A stretch of 64,000 nucleotides of DNA from Deltaproteobacteria bacterium (GCA_028713995.1 JAQTNF010000004.1:17563-81562); one strand, 5' to 3'; counted from the first letter of the stretch, positions 46,501 to 56,800 are shown. Notes: generated by a model from the letters alone, not told the origin. Translations and numbers: made by a program.

Positions 46501-49500
46501 GCCTGTGCTGGCCGCGTCGCTGCCTCCCGAGAGCGCGGCCATAGACGAGCCGGCCGAGAAGCTGCGCCGGGCCCACGAGCAGGGCGAGAAGCTGGTCATG
46601 GATCTGGGTAGCGAGGTGTTCATCGCGGCCGGCGCTGGCACGGGCAAGACGCACAGCCTGGTCCTGCGGTATCTCAAGGCCCTGGCCGACGAGGACCGGC
46701 TACCGACCGAGATCCTGTGCGCCACGTTCAGCCGCAAGGCCGCGGCCGAGATGCGCCACCGGGTGCGCCAGGCGCTGCTGCGGCCCGCGACAGACGCCCA
46801 CCGCAAGCTCGTGGCAAAGATACGCAAGCGACCCGACCGCTTCCGCTCCATCGTTCTCGCCCTGTCGGGCGCGCCCATCGCCACGCTCGACAGCCTGGCC
46901 GCGCGCATCGTGCACGAGGGCGAGGAGCTGCTGGGCGACCTCGAGCTGTCGACCGCGGAGGGCGTGGCCGGCGAGCAAGTCGAAGGCGAGCTCGAGGCGT
47001 TCGTCTCGCGGCGCATCATGGAAGGGCTCGAGAGCCGCGACACCGACCTCCTGGCCCTGCTCGATCTCCTGAGCGTGGTCGAGCTGACCAAGCTGCTCAC
47101 CCCGCTCGTCGCGTCCGGAACAAAGCCCTGGGCCGACGCGATCGCGAAAGGCACGCTCGAGAAGAACCTGGTCGATCAGTGGCTCGAGCCGGTCCGAGCG
47201 CTCGAGGCGCGCGTGTCCGCGTTCTTCGCCGGCCTGGATTGCAAGACCCTGGAATCCGCACTCGCCGCGACCGACGCTCCCAAGACCAAGAAGCCCGACG
47301 CGGACAAGATGGAGGCCATCGGTCTGGCCGTGGAGGCGCTCAAGCGGCTGCGCGGCCGCAAGAAGCTCGTCAGCCGCGATTTCTGGAAGGACATCGACGC
47401 GGTCAAGGGCATCCCGTTCTCGGTCGCCAAGGGGCGCGCGCCGATCTTCGCGGCCATCGAGAGCGTGTTCGGTGAGAAGCATTGGTTCAAGATGCTGGTG
47501 GGTGACTCGCAGGGGCTCGACCTCGCCAATTTCATGGTCGCCGACGACTCGCCCATGGAACGCTGGGCCAAGGCCACGGGGCTCGCCATCCGCATCGGCG
47601 GCGCGTGGCACGACGAGTTCGTGGAGGAGATCTGGGCGAGCGGCCAGCCCAGGTACCAGGACGTGACTTCGCGCGCCCGGGAGCTCCTCGCGGACAAGAG
47701 CCTTCGCGACGGGCTCAAGGCGCGCCTTCCGTTCAGGCACATCCTGGTGGACGAGTCGCAGGACACGAGCGAGGAGCAGGTGGGGCTCGTGACCGCGCTC
47801 GCGGAGGTGACCGGAGGCCGTCTCTTCTGGGTGGGCGACGTGAAGCAGTCGATCTACCGCTTCCGCAATGCCGAGGTGGACGTGTTCGAGGGCCTCATCG
47901 AAAACGTCACGGACCGCAACGCAAAGCGCGGGTCCCTGCGCATCAACTACCGCAGCCGCCGCCCCCTCATCGAGGCCGTGAACGACATCTTCTCGGCTCT
48001 CCTTCCGGCGCAGCGCGACGGGGCGCCCGTGGATCGCGGCTCCGAGGTGCGCTACGAACGGCTCACCTGGCCCGAGGGCGAGGACAAGACCAAAGCCGAG
48101 CCTCTGGTCGAGATCATCGCCGCGCCAGGCGAGGGATGGCCCGTCGATGCGCCCCCAGGAGAGACCGGCTCGGTGGAAAACGCGATCGTGCGCCGCGTCG
48201 CGGCTGTCCTGGCCGGAAGCGGCGACCGCGGAGGAGCGGACGCGCGCGTCGCGGTGCTCGTCAACTCCTGGCGCAAGGCCAGGCACTATCAGCGCCTGCT
48301 GACGTCGTCCGGAGTGCAGGCCGTGGTGCAGGGCGGCGGCGGGCTGCTCTCCACGCGCGAGGCCCACGGGCTCGTATCGTGGCTCTACGCCGCAGTGGAG
48401 CGCACGGACCTGGCCTTCGCGAGCGTGCTCAAGGGGCCTGGCTTGCGCATGTCCGATGCGGGCCTCTATGCCTTGCGAGGCGGTCTCGGGATCGCGGGAC
48501 ACGATGGGCATTCGCGGTACCTGGGTAAGGCCGCGCGTTACGACTCTCTCGACCCGGATGTGGCCGTGAAGGCCTGGAAGGCGCTCGATTCGAGCCTCGA
48601 CGTCAAGAAGGTCCGCGCCCTGCTCGACAAGGATGCTCACGTGCTCGAGCGATTCCGCCGCGTGTGGGGCGCCACGTTCGAGCACGCCGGGTTCAGGCCC
48701 GCGTCGGATCTGTTCCGCGAGGTCATCGACGAGCTCGGGCTCGAGGCGTACTGGAGCCGCCGGGAAAACGGCGGGCGCCAGGCCGTGGCCAACCTGCAGT
48801 CGTTTATGGACATGGTGCGCGAGATGGAGACGTCGCAGGGGCTCACGCCGCGCGCCCTGCTCGACGGGCTGGCTTCCACCGACGACAAGGACGAGCGAGC
48901 AGCGACCGGCCTCGATGCCGGGGCGACCGCGGACGTGATCGTGACCACGTACTGGCAAGCCAAGGGCCGCGAGTGGCCGATAGTCGTCCTTCCGGACATC
49001 GAGGACGCGAAGATCGGCAGGAATGGCTCGAGCGGGCTCTCCCCGGAGCGTATCCTCGTGCCAATGGACGACGCGCCGTTCGCGCGCAAGAGGGTCGAGT
49101 GGCACATCGGCTCCGCGCAGACCACCGACGACGACCCGCTTTCCGCGGACAGGGTGAAGGCGCTCGACGGCCCGCGCGAATTCTGGCGCGAACCGGCCGA
49201 GCGCGCCGAGCTGCGACGGCTCCTGTACGTGGCCATCACTCGCGCCAAGGACAGGCTCATCCTGTCGGGGACGTTCGCTCCGCCGAGCGAGAGCAAGGCG
49301 ACGTGCGAGCTCGAGGACGGCACGCCGGCCTGCGGGATCGGATCGGCCGGATCCTGGGCCTCGATCCTGAGCGTGTGCCTGGACATGAGGTTCGACGCCT
49401 CGGGCAAGCCGTTCATGGGAGACAGCTCCCTGTGCAAGGCGAAGCAGATCCTGCTCCTCAAGCCCGCGAACGTCGACCCCGCTGCCGAGAGCAAGGCGGC

Positions 49501-50203
49501 CCCGAAACGTAGAATCACCAAGATCGATCCTGCGCTCGCCAGGCTATGGGCCCCCCTGCCCTACGCCGTACGCGAGCGCCTGAGCCCCTCGCAGGCCGAG
49601 GCGGCAGAGCACGTTCCCGAGCCCCTGGGCCCAATCACGTGGCCCAAGGCCGAGAGCGGCCGCGCGTCGGTGTTCGGCACCATGGACCGCGAGGGCTCGG
49701 CGTTCCACGAGGTGATGGAGGCCTGGGGCTATGGCGGCCCGCAGGGCATCGCGTTCACGCGCGAGCTGGCCAGGGAGGTTCTGGAAGGGCTCGAGATGGC
49801 GGACGTGCCCGGCAAGACCGTCCGCGTGGACCGCCTGATGGAGTTGCACGCCGAGTCGAGGAAGAAGCACCCCGACCTCTTCGCGCGCCTCGAGAAGGCC
49901 GCTCGCGCCGGGAACCTCTACCCCGAGCTGCCCATCAGTTACACCGACGGGCAGGGCCGCCTCGTCGAGGGCTACGTGGACCTCGCCTGGAAGGACGACG
50001 CCGGGTGGCACATCCTCGACTACAAGGCCGGATGGCAGCACCCGCACGAGGCCGACAGACTCACCCACGAGAAGCTGAGGCAGCACTATGCCCAGACGGC
50101 GATGTACGCCGAGGGTCTCAAGACCCTGCTGCCGGGTGAGACGATCGCGGACTTCGGCGTGTGGTACGTCGCGTGCGGGTTGGTGGTGAGGTGGAGAGGC
50201 TAG
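43565..50203 (+). CDS. Predicted single-chain AddB-AddA fusion (helicase-nuclease with two PD-(D/E)XK-like domains)
   Basis: 2212 aa from MASDIRTLVV. N-half: AddB-like with TSLKNYGQCPHKYFLEKVLGL, GQIDRIDFDKKSRTIVLRDYKSGG and CPTKGFMGGYCDFTRFC (Fe-S-like). C-half: VFIAAGAGTGKTHSLVLRYL, ILVDESQDTSEEQ, FWVGDVKQSIYRFRNA, YVAITRAKDRLILSG, and VEGYVDLAWKDDAGWHILDYKAGWQ nuclease. Confidence 0.85.
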   Translation: MASDIRTLVVRRRNARIVGPRIGYSIEIPDMSFPEVQPPRRTGSLEDALGWKVLRKLYGRVDVIEPRGLVAPSAWERRYLAWLSARLEVPLAKGWEIAEEQPKDRPHVADVLRRITDTDPWSPADRLPSSVIVRKSETHRLEAREAAFQIRRWVEGNGGVEACRDVLVLLPRGRSLRDLWLAEFAEVGVPAVGVLTRLLGETAIGGWALTLSRLVGWSEEAPLSRHTLREALDAPFWSQKAAGRDDRPLKRDVLREIILDLRRPRITPSDWMRHLNAAKAAAREEDKAERVEQIEDIEAFSRTLLARVTPGGNPIARFQSLVFGNGDKDGEQAFNARAVARASKQDEAIDVVERVHSELERLMRVEQAHDGAHPDLHGENVKTLAGLLSETLSGSAMVERRSPDPGVELVPYDLYDGRPCRHLILAGLSESGFPKAPRLLADHEERWALALGLLGDEPPQEQAARSTRWVELAVSRQIDLARVAVSRCHGPLTLSYSTQGQRDEAVHPGGLLSLLVGGWTEKDWTRVATDQPYAGTTGDFTGVSVLRWAHEVPLLVADARSAPKAVLAADSDPALRAELDTLARNGTCPALAGLLDRLEGPDACADADAELESKTARPAGPYTGRLPGHIVPPDGYSPTSLKNYGQCPHKYFLEKVLGLEKLEESSSFPNAMEVGTILHDALAGAADKAIASTRAKCWDLSWNGDEETIDDLVAARMAEIEPEIRRALGAFHDAAPTTSRPYLEALGLRWTTAVRNWLRHHLVLGNSATASGMRVVAAERAFGKGDDAESIVIDAQGAKIPLRGQIDRIDFDKKSRTIVLRDYKSGGSTPESALRKGAAAGEELQLLLYALAVEALVEAKRLDMPDGSRVMQVSYEYLGRTKSAGLDLSEDEPTGYLLDGEPVSWRDIARAWTAFYADGIESGRFDLSPRKCPTKGFMGGYCDFTRFCPVGQGESPTLEIVAGPEIVPEETKEPREKKPPVLAASLPPESAAIDEPAEKLRRAHEQGEKLVMDLGSEVFIAAGAGTGKTHSLVLRYLKALADEDRLPTEILCATFSRKAAAEMRHRVRQALLRPATDAHRKLVAKIRKRPDRFRSIVLALSGAPIATLDSLAARIVHEGEELLGDLELSTAEGVAGEQVEGELEAFVSRRIMEGLESRDTDLLALLDLLSVVELTKLLTPLVASGTKPWADAIAKGTLEKNLVDQWLEPVRALEARVSAFFAGLDCKTLESALAATDAPKTKKPDADKMEAIGLAVEALKRLRGRKKLVSRDFWKDIDAVKGIPFSVAKGRAPIFAAIESVFGEKHWFKMLVGDSQGLDLANFMVADDSPMERWAKATGLAIRIGGAWHDEFVEEIWASGQPRYQDVTSRARELLADKSLRDGLKARLPFRHILVDESQDTSEEQVGLVTALAEVTGGRLFWVGDVKQSIYRFRNAEVDVFEGLIENVTDRNAKRGSLRINYRSRRPLIEAVNDIFSALLPAQRDGAPVDRGSEVRYERLTWPEGEDKTKAEPLVEIIAAPGEGWPVDAPPGETGSVENAIVRRVAAVLAGSGDRGGADARVAVLVNSWRKARHYQRLLTSSGVQAVVQGGGGLLSTREAHGLVSWLYAAVERTDLAFASVLKGPGLRMSDAGLYALRGGLGIAGHDGHSRYLGKAARYDSLDPDVAVKAWKALDSSLDVKKVRALLDKDAHVLERFRRVWGATFEHAGFRPASDLFREVIDELGLEAYWSRRENGGRQAVANLQSFMDMVREMETSQGLTPRALLDGLASTDDKDERAATGLDAGATADVIVTTYWQAKGREWPIVVLPDIEDAKIGRNGSSGLSPERILVPMDDAPFARKRVEWHIGSAQTTDDDPLSADRVKALDGPREFWREPAERAELRRLLYVAITRAKDRLILSGTFAPPSESKATCELEDGTPACGIGSAGSWASILSVCLDMRFDASGKPFMGDSSLCKAKQILLLKPANVDPAAESKAAPKRRITKIDPALARLWAPLPYAVRERLSPSQAEAAEHVPEPLGPITWPKAESGRASVFGTMDREGSAFHEVMEAWGYGGPQGIAFTRELAREVLEGLEMADVPGKTVRVDRLMELHAESRKKHPDLFARLEKAARAGNLYPELPISYTDGQGRLVEGYVDLAWKDDAGWHILDYKAGWQHPHEADRLTHEKLRQHYAQTAMYAEGLKTLLPGETIADFGVWYVACGLVVRWRG

Positions 50204-50229
50204 TCAGACCGACGAGGGGAGAATCTCCG

Positions 50230-51141
50230 ATGGGGAAGGATGAAATGACGTGGTCGGTGTTCGACAGGCTGACGGAACTTGCCCGTGAAAAAGTGTGGCA
50301 CATCACTACGGAGAGAGCAGAGCTCCTCGGTCCCTGGGACGTCGCGCTGCAAGATCTCGGCGGAGACCCCTGCAGACGCGATTGGTCCAAGTTCAGACCA
50401 TTGCGGCTTTCGCGGGAGGAAGACTGGTCCGACTGGCTGGCGCACCTTCTTGAAAGCTCCGCAACGGACCGTTTCGCACGCGCTCTGTTCGGCGCGACCT
50501 TTGGAGAGCGCGAAGACCTCTCTCGCCCGGACGTCAGCCGGGAAGAGAAGACGACAGACGGCACCCGGAGAGGCGACATCGTCATCACCTGGAAGAGCGG
50601 AGCCTGCGCCCACGTCGAGGTCAAGGTCGGGGACAAGGCGTTCGCCAAGACCGGCGAGACCGGCGAGAAGCTGCGAGAGAATCACCCCACGGCCACCAGG
50701 TGGGAGAACTTCCTCCTCATCCCGGCCACGTCCCTGCGGGAATGGCTCGAGCTCGTGGCAGGCTCCGACGCGGAGAACGACGAGGATGAGGAAGCCGCTG
50801 GCGATGACCGAAACGACGACGAGGATGGCGAGAGCGAACCGCCCGAGGACATGATCGCGGACGGCCGGCGGGAGGAACCCGCGGCGAGCGATGCGCGGAT
50901 TTCGGAGGTCCTCTGGGAAAACGTCGCCGTCGCGTTGAGAAGGGCTCTTCGAGCGCCAGGAGAGGACCTCGCGTGGAGAGCCTGGGCATACACTTTTTCT
51001 GGCGCCATCGAGCAGAGAATCCTCATGCACCCGGTCCACAGGGACGACGAGATGAACAGGACGGCGCTGTTGCTGACTCGTTGTTCCGCACTGCAACGGC
51101 AGAACGACGTGCTGAGAAAGGGGCTTCACGATGCTGATTGA
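50230..51141 (+). CDS. Hypothetical PD-(D/E)XK-like nuclease-family protein
   Basis: DWSDWLAHLLESS...RRGDIVITWKSGACAHVEVKVGDKAFAKTGETGEKL (D...EVK core); acidic linker DAENDEDEEAAGDDRNDDEDGE. Confidence 0.6.
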   Translation: MGKDEMTWSVFDRLTELAREKVWHITTERAELLGPWDVALQDLGGDPCRRDWSKFRPLRLSREEDWSDWLAHLLESSATDRFARALFGATFGEREDLSRPDVSREEKTTDGTRRGDIVITWKSGACAHVEVKVGDKAFAKTGETGEKLRENHPTATRWENFLLIPATSLREWLELVAGSDAENDEDEEAAGDDRNDDEDGESEPPEDMIADGRREEPAASDARISEVLWENVAVALRRALRAPGEDLAWRAWAYTFSGAIEQRILMHPVHRDDEMNRTALLLTRCSALQRQNDVLRKGLHDAD

Positions 51142-51643
51142 AAACGATCCGTTCCTGCAGGAAGGAATCTCGCGATACGCCGATGCGAAGGCCACTCTCC
51201 GTCACTTCGAGCAGGAGATGACGGATCGGCTAATCGAAGTCATCCAGAAGAAGAACGATTGGACGACCTACCGAAAAGAGCGAGGCAAGCAGGCGGTCGT
51301 TTCTGGATCGCTTCGGAAGCGAACCGAGTCGGCAAAGCCCAGAATCACGGTGCATGTGTCGGGCCATGTGGTCGTGAACAACAAGAAAACAAAGGCGAAG
51401 ATCGTGGTCGCCCTGCAGTGGGAGCCCAATTTCGCGGACAAACCGTTCATCGTGTTCGCTAGATTCTTCAAGTGTCCCGACTATCTGCAGCGTTTCGACG
51501 CTCCTCAAGAGTCTTCTCGAGGAGTCCGCTCGTACAAGGCGAATGAGAAGAAGACTCACCTTTACGTCGTTCCCGATGAGAACATGGATCTGAGAAAGGT
51601 TGTGAACCTGCTGCTCGACGAACTCCAACTGTACGTTCAGTAG
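51131..51643 (+). CDS. Hypothetical protein coupled to upstream nuclease-like gene
   Basis: 170 aa; MLIENDPFLQEGISRYADAKATLRHFEQEM...; overlaps upstream stop by 11 nt. Confidence 0.6.
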   Translation: MLIENDPFLQEGISRYADAKATLRHFEQEMTDRLIEVIQKKNDWTTYRKERGKQAVVSGSLRKRTESAKPRITVHVSGHVVVNNKKTKAKIVVALQWEPNFADKPFIVFARFFKCPDYLQRFDAPQESSRGVRSYKANEKKTHLYVVPDENMDLRKVVNLLLDELQLYVQ

Positions 51644-51662
51644 AGTCACCAACGGGCGTATC

Positions 51663-52136
51663 ATGAGGGCAATGGACACTCGACGAGACAAAGGGTCACT
51701 CAGGCGCCCGTGGTTCCTGGTCCTTGTTGCCCTGACCGCCATCTCGACGGTCGCAATGGCCGAGGGACCGGAGTGCAACCTCTCCATTCGCGACGCGGGA
51801 GGCGCTCTCGTGGCCCGGATAGGCGCTGACGGCGAGGTACGCGACCAGGGCGGCGCGCTCATGGGGCGGGTCTCGACGAGCGGCGAGGTGCGAGACGCGG
51901 GTGGAGCCTTGAAGGGCCGGATCCAGGACGACGGCGACGTGCGGGATCGAAGCGGCGCGCTCGTCGGTCGCGTCACGTCCAATGGCGAGGTGCGCAACCG
52001 AAGCGGCGCCCTTCTCTACCGGGTCGACGATGACGGCTCGATCCGCAGGGCCACCGGGGCCCTCGACGCACGCATGCAGAGCTTCTCGCCCGCCTGCCTC
52101 CGCATGGCTGCGGCGTGGTTGTTCTTCTTCCGCTGA
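51663..52136 (+). CDS. Secreted/membrane repeat protein (beta-flower-like, 17-aa repeats)
   Basis: TM/signal WFLVLVALTAISTVAMAEG; repeats (I/V)RD.GGAL.GR(V/I)...G(E/D). Confidence 0.65.
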   Translation: MRAMDTRRDKGSLRRPWFLVLVALTAISTVAMAEGPECNLSIRDAGGALVARIGADGEVRDQGGALMGRVSTSGEVRDAGGALKGRIQDDGDVRDRSGALVGRVTSNGEVRNRSGALLYRVDDDGSIRRATGALDARMQSFSPACLRMAAAWLFFFR

Positions 52137-52140
52137 CCAG

Positions 52141-53883
52141 CTACCTGCTTCCCACCAACTCTCCCTTGCACAGCACGTAGAGCGCATGGCGGGAGCGGGA
52201 AGCGGCCACGTAGCGGGCGTTCTGGTTGGAGCGCGGATCCTCGGGCTCCAGGTCGAGCAGGATGACCACGTCGGACTCGAGCCCCTTGTACGCGCCGATG
52301 GTGGAGTGCAGCAAACAGCCGTCGCGCTCGGAGCGCACGTCCGCGAGGCGCACGCCCGCGATCTCGGTGAGCCCGTCGAGCGAGGAGTTGGGCCGCGAGT
52401 GGGGCGTGATGATGACGATCTGGTCCGGCAGGAGCCCTTCCTTGCCCACGAGTCGCGCGACCAGGCTCTCGAGGCGCTTGCGCGTGTCCGCCTTCGACCC
52501 CTGCGGCTCCACCTGCGGCTCCTCGCCCTCGGGGCAGCCCCACGCGCTCTCCATCTCGACGCGGCCGAGACGGCACACGAGATCCGAGATGCGCCGCGTG
52601 TTGCGGAAGTTCCGGGTGAGCCGGAGCATGGGCCACTCTGGCACGTACGAACCGCGGCCGAAGATGTCCTGGTCCGGGTCGTAGAACACCATGACGCGGC
52701 CCTTGTCCGGGTCGCGCAACAGCGCCTGCACCACGTCCCACCACGGCCCCGCGAAGTCCTGGCCCTCGTCCACCACCACCGCGTCGCGCCGCGCGATGTG
52801 CCCCTCGGCCACGGCCCCGAGCAGCGCGTACGGCGCCTCCTCGTTCCAGAACGCGGCCCTTTCCGGGTCCTTTGCCGGGACGTGCATCTTCTTGCCGGAC
52901 ACCTCGTAGGCCCGGGCGCAGAGCCCGTGGAACGACATGGCCTCGACCTGCCCGGGCCCCGGCTCGCGGTCGCCCACGCAGGCCACGAGGTGCTCGGCCA
53001 GCGCGCGGTTGAAGCACAGGAGCAGCGCTTCGCTCCCCTGCGCTGCCATGTGGCACGCGGCCTCCACCGCGGCGAGCGTCTTGCCCGTGCCCGCGCCGCC
53101 CTCGATCCGCAGCCGCCTGTTCTCCACCCAACCGCGCGCCGCGGCCCGCTGCTCGTCCGAGAGCCGCGCCATGGCCGTCTCGCCGGACCGAACGCGCGCG
53201 CCGATGGTCTCCACCAGCCCGAAGTTCGGCGCGATCACCTGCTTGCGAAAGCGCTTGAACGCCCTGGGGTCGAGTGGCTCCACCGCGCCGGCCTTGACCC
53301 GGCCCAGCTCGAGCGCGGCGCGCACCTTGTCGCCGACGGTCGCGAGGTCGCGCGAGTCGATGAGGATCTCGGCGCGGGCGTCGAGCGGCAGGCTCCCGGG
53401 CTTCCACTCGTGGCGCGGGAACGCCACCGCGTAGTGGAACGCGAAGGGCAACCGCTTCAGATCCGGGAACACGTCCTTGCCCCGGCCTGTGAGTTCGCGG
53501 GCGATCTCGTGGGCGTGGCGCCGCGCCTGCTCGAACGGGCTCTCCTTGAGCGGCTTGCGCGCGCCGCCCTCGACCCGCCACCAGGCGTTCGACGCGTATT
53601 CCACGCCGTGGCCCTTGCACTCGACGGCGAGCAGCCCGAGCTCGCGGTGCACGACCAGGAAGTCGGCCTCGCCATCGGCCTTGCGCCCGCCCGCGTCGTA
53701 GCCGAACCGATAGTAGACTTGGAAGTCGTCGTCGAGGCCCTGCTTGAGCGCGGCCCACAGCGCGGCCTCGGCCATGCGGCCCGGCCCGGGCTCGGGCGGG
53801 GTGTCGGGGTTCATGTGCGCCATTGGCCCATGGCAGCATCCGAGGCCGGACGTGTCAAGGAGGCGGGGGAGAATCTGCGCCAC
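52141..53883 (-). CDS. NERD-domain SF1 (UvrD-like) helicase; alternative start 53814
   Basis: [29 protein letters not shown]; helicase: [63 protein letters not shown]. Confidence 0.85.
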   Translation of the reverse strand: MAQILPRLLDTSGLGCCHGPMAHMNPDTPPEPGPGRMAEAALWAALKQGLDDDFQVYYRFGYDAGGRKADGEADFLVVHRELGLLAVECKGHGVEYASNAWWRVEGGARKPLKESPFEQARRHAHEIARELTGRGKDVFPDLKRLPFAFHYAVAFPRHEWKPGSLPLDARAEILIDSRDLATVGDKVRAALELGRVKAGAVEPLDPRAFKRFRKQVIAPNFGLVETIGARVRSGETAMARLSDEQRAAARGWVENRRLRIEGGAGTGKTLAAVEAACHMAAQGSEALLLCFNRALAEHLVACVGDREPGPGQVEAMSFHGLCARAYEVSGKKMHVPAKDPERAAFWNEEAPYALLGAVAEGHIARRDAVVVDEGQDFAGPWWDVVQALLRDPDKGRVMVFYDPDQDIFGRGSYVPEWPMLRLTRNFRNTRRISDLVCRLGRVEMESAWGCPEGEEPQVEPQGSKADTRKRLESLVARLVGKEGLLPDQIVIITPHSRPNSSLDGLTEIAGVRLADVRSERDGCLLHSTIGAYKGLESDVVILLDLEPEDPRSNQNARYVAASRSRHALYVLCKGELVGSR

Positions 53884-53898
53884 CTCTTTGTCGCCGAG

Positions 53899-56800
53899 TT
53901 ACGAACGGGATCCGAGCGCAAGCCACAGGATCGTTGGTATAATCGAGGCAGCCGCTCCCCGGCTCTCAATCCCGCCGTACCCGATCACCGCACAACTGCA
54001 GGAGCCCGAGCCATCGTCGCCTGAGCCTGCATCTTCGGCCGTGTCCGTGTCGGCATCGCCATCCGAATCGGAGTCCGTGTCGGAGTCTGTATCGCCATCG
54101 CTGTCGGCGTCACCGTCCGTATCACTGTCGGTATCCCCGTCCGTGTCACTGTCGGTATCGCCATCGGTATCACCATCGGTGTCGCTCGAACCCGTGCTTG
54201 TAACCGTGTCCGTGTCGGTGCCCGCGTCCGCGCCCGCATCCGCGCCCGCATCGAAACCCGCGTCTAGGTCCGTGTCCGAATCATTGTCGGCGTCAGCGTC
54301 GGCGTCGGTGTCGGCATCACCATCAGTGTCAGCATCCGCATCGGTGTCGCCATCCGTATCGCCATCGGTGTCGCTGTCCGCATCGGCATCCGTGTCCCCG
54401 TCCGCGTCCGAATCGCCGTCCGTGTCGGCATCCGCGTCTGCATCCGCATCTCCACCGCTGTCCGTGTCGCCGTCCGAATCCGTGTCGGAATCGGCATCCG
54501 CGTCGGCGTCAGAATCAGAGTCGCTATCGGAGTCGGCATCACCACCCGCGTCGAAGCCCGCGTCGAACGGGATGTCCGTGCCTGTGTCCCAATCCGTATC
54601 ACCTGAATCGGTATCGTTGTCCGAGTCGGCATCGCCGTCCGAATCGGCATCGTTGTCCGTGTCCGAGTCGGCGTCGGTGTCCGTGTCCGCGTCTGCGTCT
54701 GCGTCGTTATCAGTGTCGGCATCGCTGCCGGTGTCCGTGTCCGTTCCTGTTCCAGCGTCGCTTCCTGCATCGATGCCCGCATCCGCAATCGGTATGTCTA
54801 CAACATAGACTCTAATATTCGTGTCCGCGCTCATGACCCCATTGTCGGCCCGAACCGTCACATCGCACACCCCAGTAAAGTCACGCACCGGATATAGCCC
54901 CAAATACTCGCCACCAGTGATAGTCGCACCACAGGATGAGTCTGTGGTCATGGGGATGGTGTAGACCAAACTGCCATCATCGTTCTTCTCATCCGTAACG
55001 TAGTTCCAGAGATCCACCGCCCTCTCGTCGGTCTCGTTCATTCCGACAAACACATCCGGAACACCCGTCCATTCGGGCACGCTTGCATCCCCTTCTACGG
55101 TAACGGTCACCACCTGTTCATCATAGCCTCCATCACTGTCACTAAGACGGAGCATGATTTGGTCACTGCCGATGACGCCGGTTGGGACTATTTCCATGAT
55201 ATCCCCGTCGATTATTACATCGACGAGGGACAGGTCTACATCGGATACACTCCACGTCAAATCCGCCCCGAAGTCCGTTTCATCCTTCTTGTAGTAGCCT
55301 ATGTCGATGTTCTTGTTCTGATCATTTGAAAGCGCGATATCGGGCACTGTAGGGTCGATTTCGGGATTGGTGTTCGCAGCGGCGACTTCGACGCTGCTGC
55401 TGGGTACCGAACACCCGGACTGATTGCATGCCGATATCCTGTAGTAGTAGGTCAGAGTCGGAACCAATCCGCTGGTATCACTGTATTTCGTGGCATCCAT
55501 GCCGATTGTTTCAATCGCTATCCACGGATCGCTACCCAATTTGCGCTCGACGACGAAAGTAGTTTCATTGCTCGAGTTGTCGACCCATTCCAGATCGACC
55601 TTGGCATTGCTCACCGCGTTGCCCGTGAGGCCGCTCGGTGCCGCGGGAATGGTGTAGCCAGCCGTTACGAAAGAGTTGACCTCGCTGCTCGCGGTCCCCC
55701 CTCTGTTGTCCCTGACGACCACCTTCCAGTAATACATCCTGTTGTATTCTAGACTATTCACCACCTCTGCCATGGTCGAGATTCCGAACGACAATCCCGA
55801 TGGGTCTGGGGTCGTCCCCAAATACACGTCCGACACGAGCGGATCGGAATCGGGGTCCGTCGCCGCCCATGTCAGGCTTGTCCCATTCACTGGCACTTCG
55901 AGGATGCCATCCGCAGGCGACATCAGAACTGGCTTGCTAGGCGGATTGTTGTCAGGCTCAGATGGCAAGCTCTGGTCCACGACAATCGACTCGAAATTGC
56001 TCCATGTGCTGTCTCCGGCGGACGAACTCGTCGCCTTCACCCTGAAGTAGTAGGTGTCGTCCTCGAGATCTTGGACCGTATAGGTGTCTTCTGCGGTGGA
56101 GTACGTGGACCAGAGGACGCTCTGCGTATTCCTGTATACCTGTATCTCGTAGCCGTCTGCGCAGGAATCTTGGCTCCAACTTAGAACGACATAATTGTTG
56201 GAGGTCGAGGCCCCGAGATCATACAATTCAGGAGCATCCGGACCGTACTGGCAAGGATCGGCGAGTACCAAGAATGCGCCTGACACGGAATATCCCTGAT
56301 TCCCTGATGTGTCATAGGCAGTGACTTTCATCATGTCGATTGTCGGATCAGCAATCCAGATCATCGTCCTTGCATCTCCGGCAACATTCTCGTCGATGGT
56401 AGCCCATGAGCTCGTGCTTGTATCGTATCCCTCGATCTTGAAGTAAGCCAAGCCAACATTGTCATAGGCTGTCCATTGCACCGTAACGGTGTCCCCGGAA
56501 ACGATCTGCTGCCCAGCGTATGGCACGGAAAGAGAGACCACCGGAGCCTGAACGTCTTGCGCCCCATCTGGCGCTGTGACTATTACTTTGATGTATCTTC
56601 TGTCGACCTTCCCTTTCTTGTCTCCCACTTCACAGTAGATTTCGTACTCGGTAGTCTTGTCAACCGTGGGCGCGGTCCACGAGACCGTCCGGAAATCGTT
56701 GCTGCAAGACGAATACTCACCGCTCGGCACCTGCCAGTAGTATGAGAGGCTATCCCCATCGGGATCCGTTGCGGCCGCGGCTAACTGGACGACGCCGCCG

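Noticed and set aside
46700-49105. 801-aa minus-strand ORF
   Set aside because: Shadow ORF opposite the AddB-AddA fusion gene; composition (R/H/L/E-rich) typical of antisense frames in GC-rich DNA; no motif.
54028-54800. Possible CRISPR or minisatellite array
   Set aside because: Degenerate hexanucleotide coding repeat without spacers; explained by (D-x)n protein stalk.
53744-54808. 354-aa plus-strand Ser/Val-rich ORF
   Set aside because: Reverse complement of the Asp-repeat stalk; low-complexity artefact.
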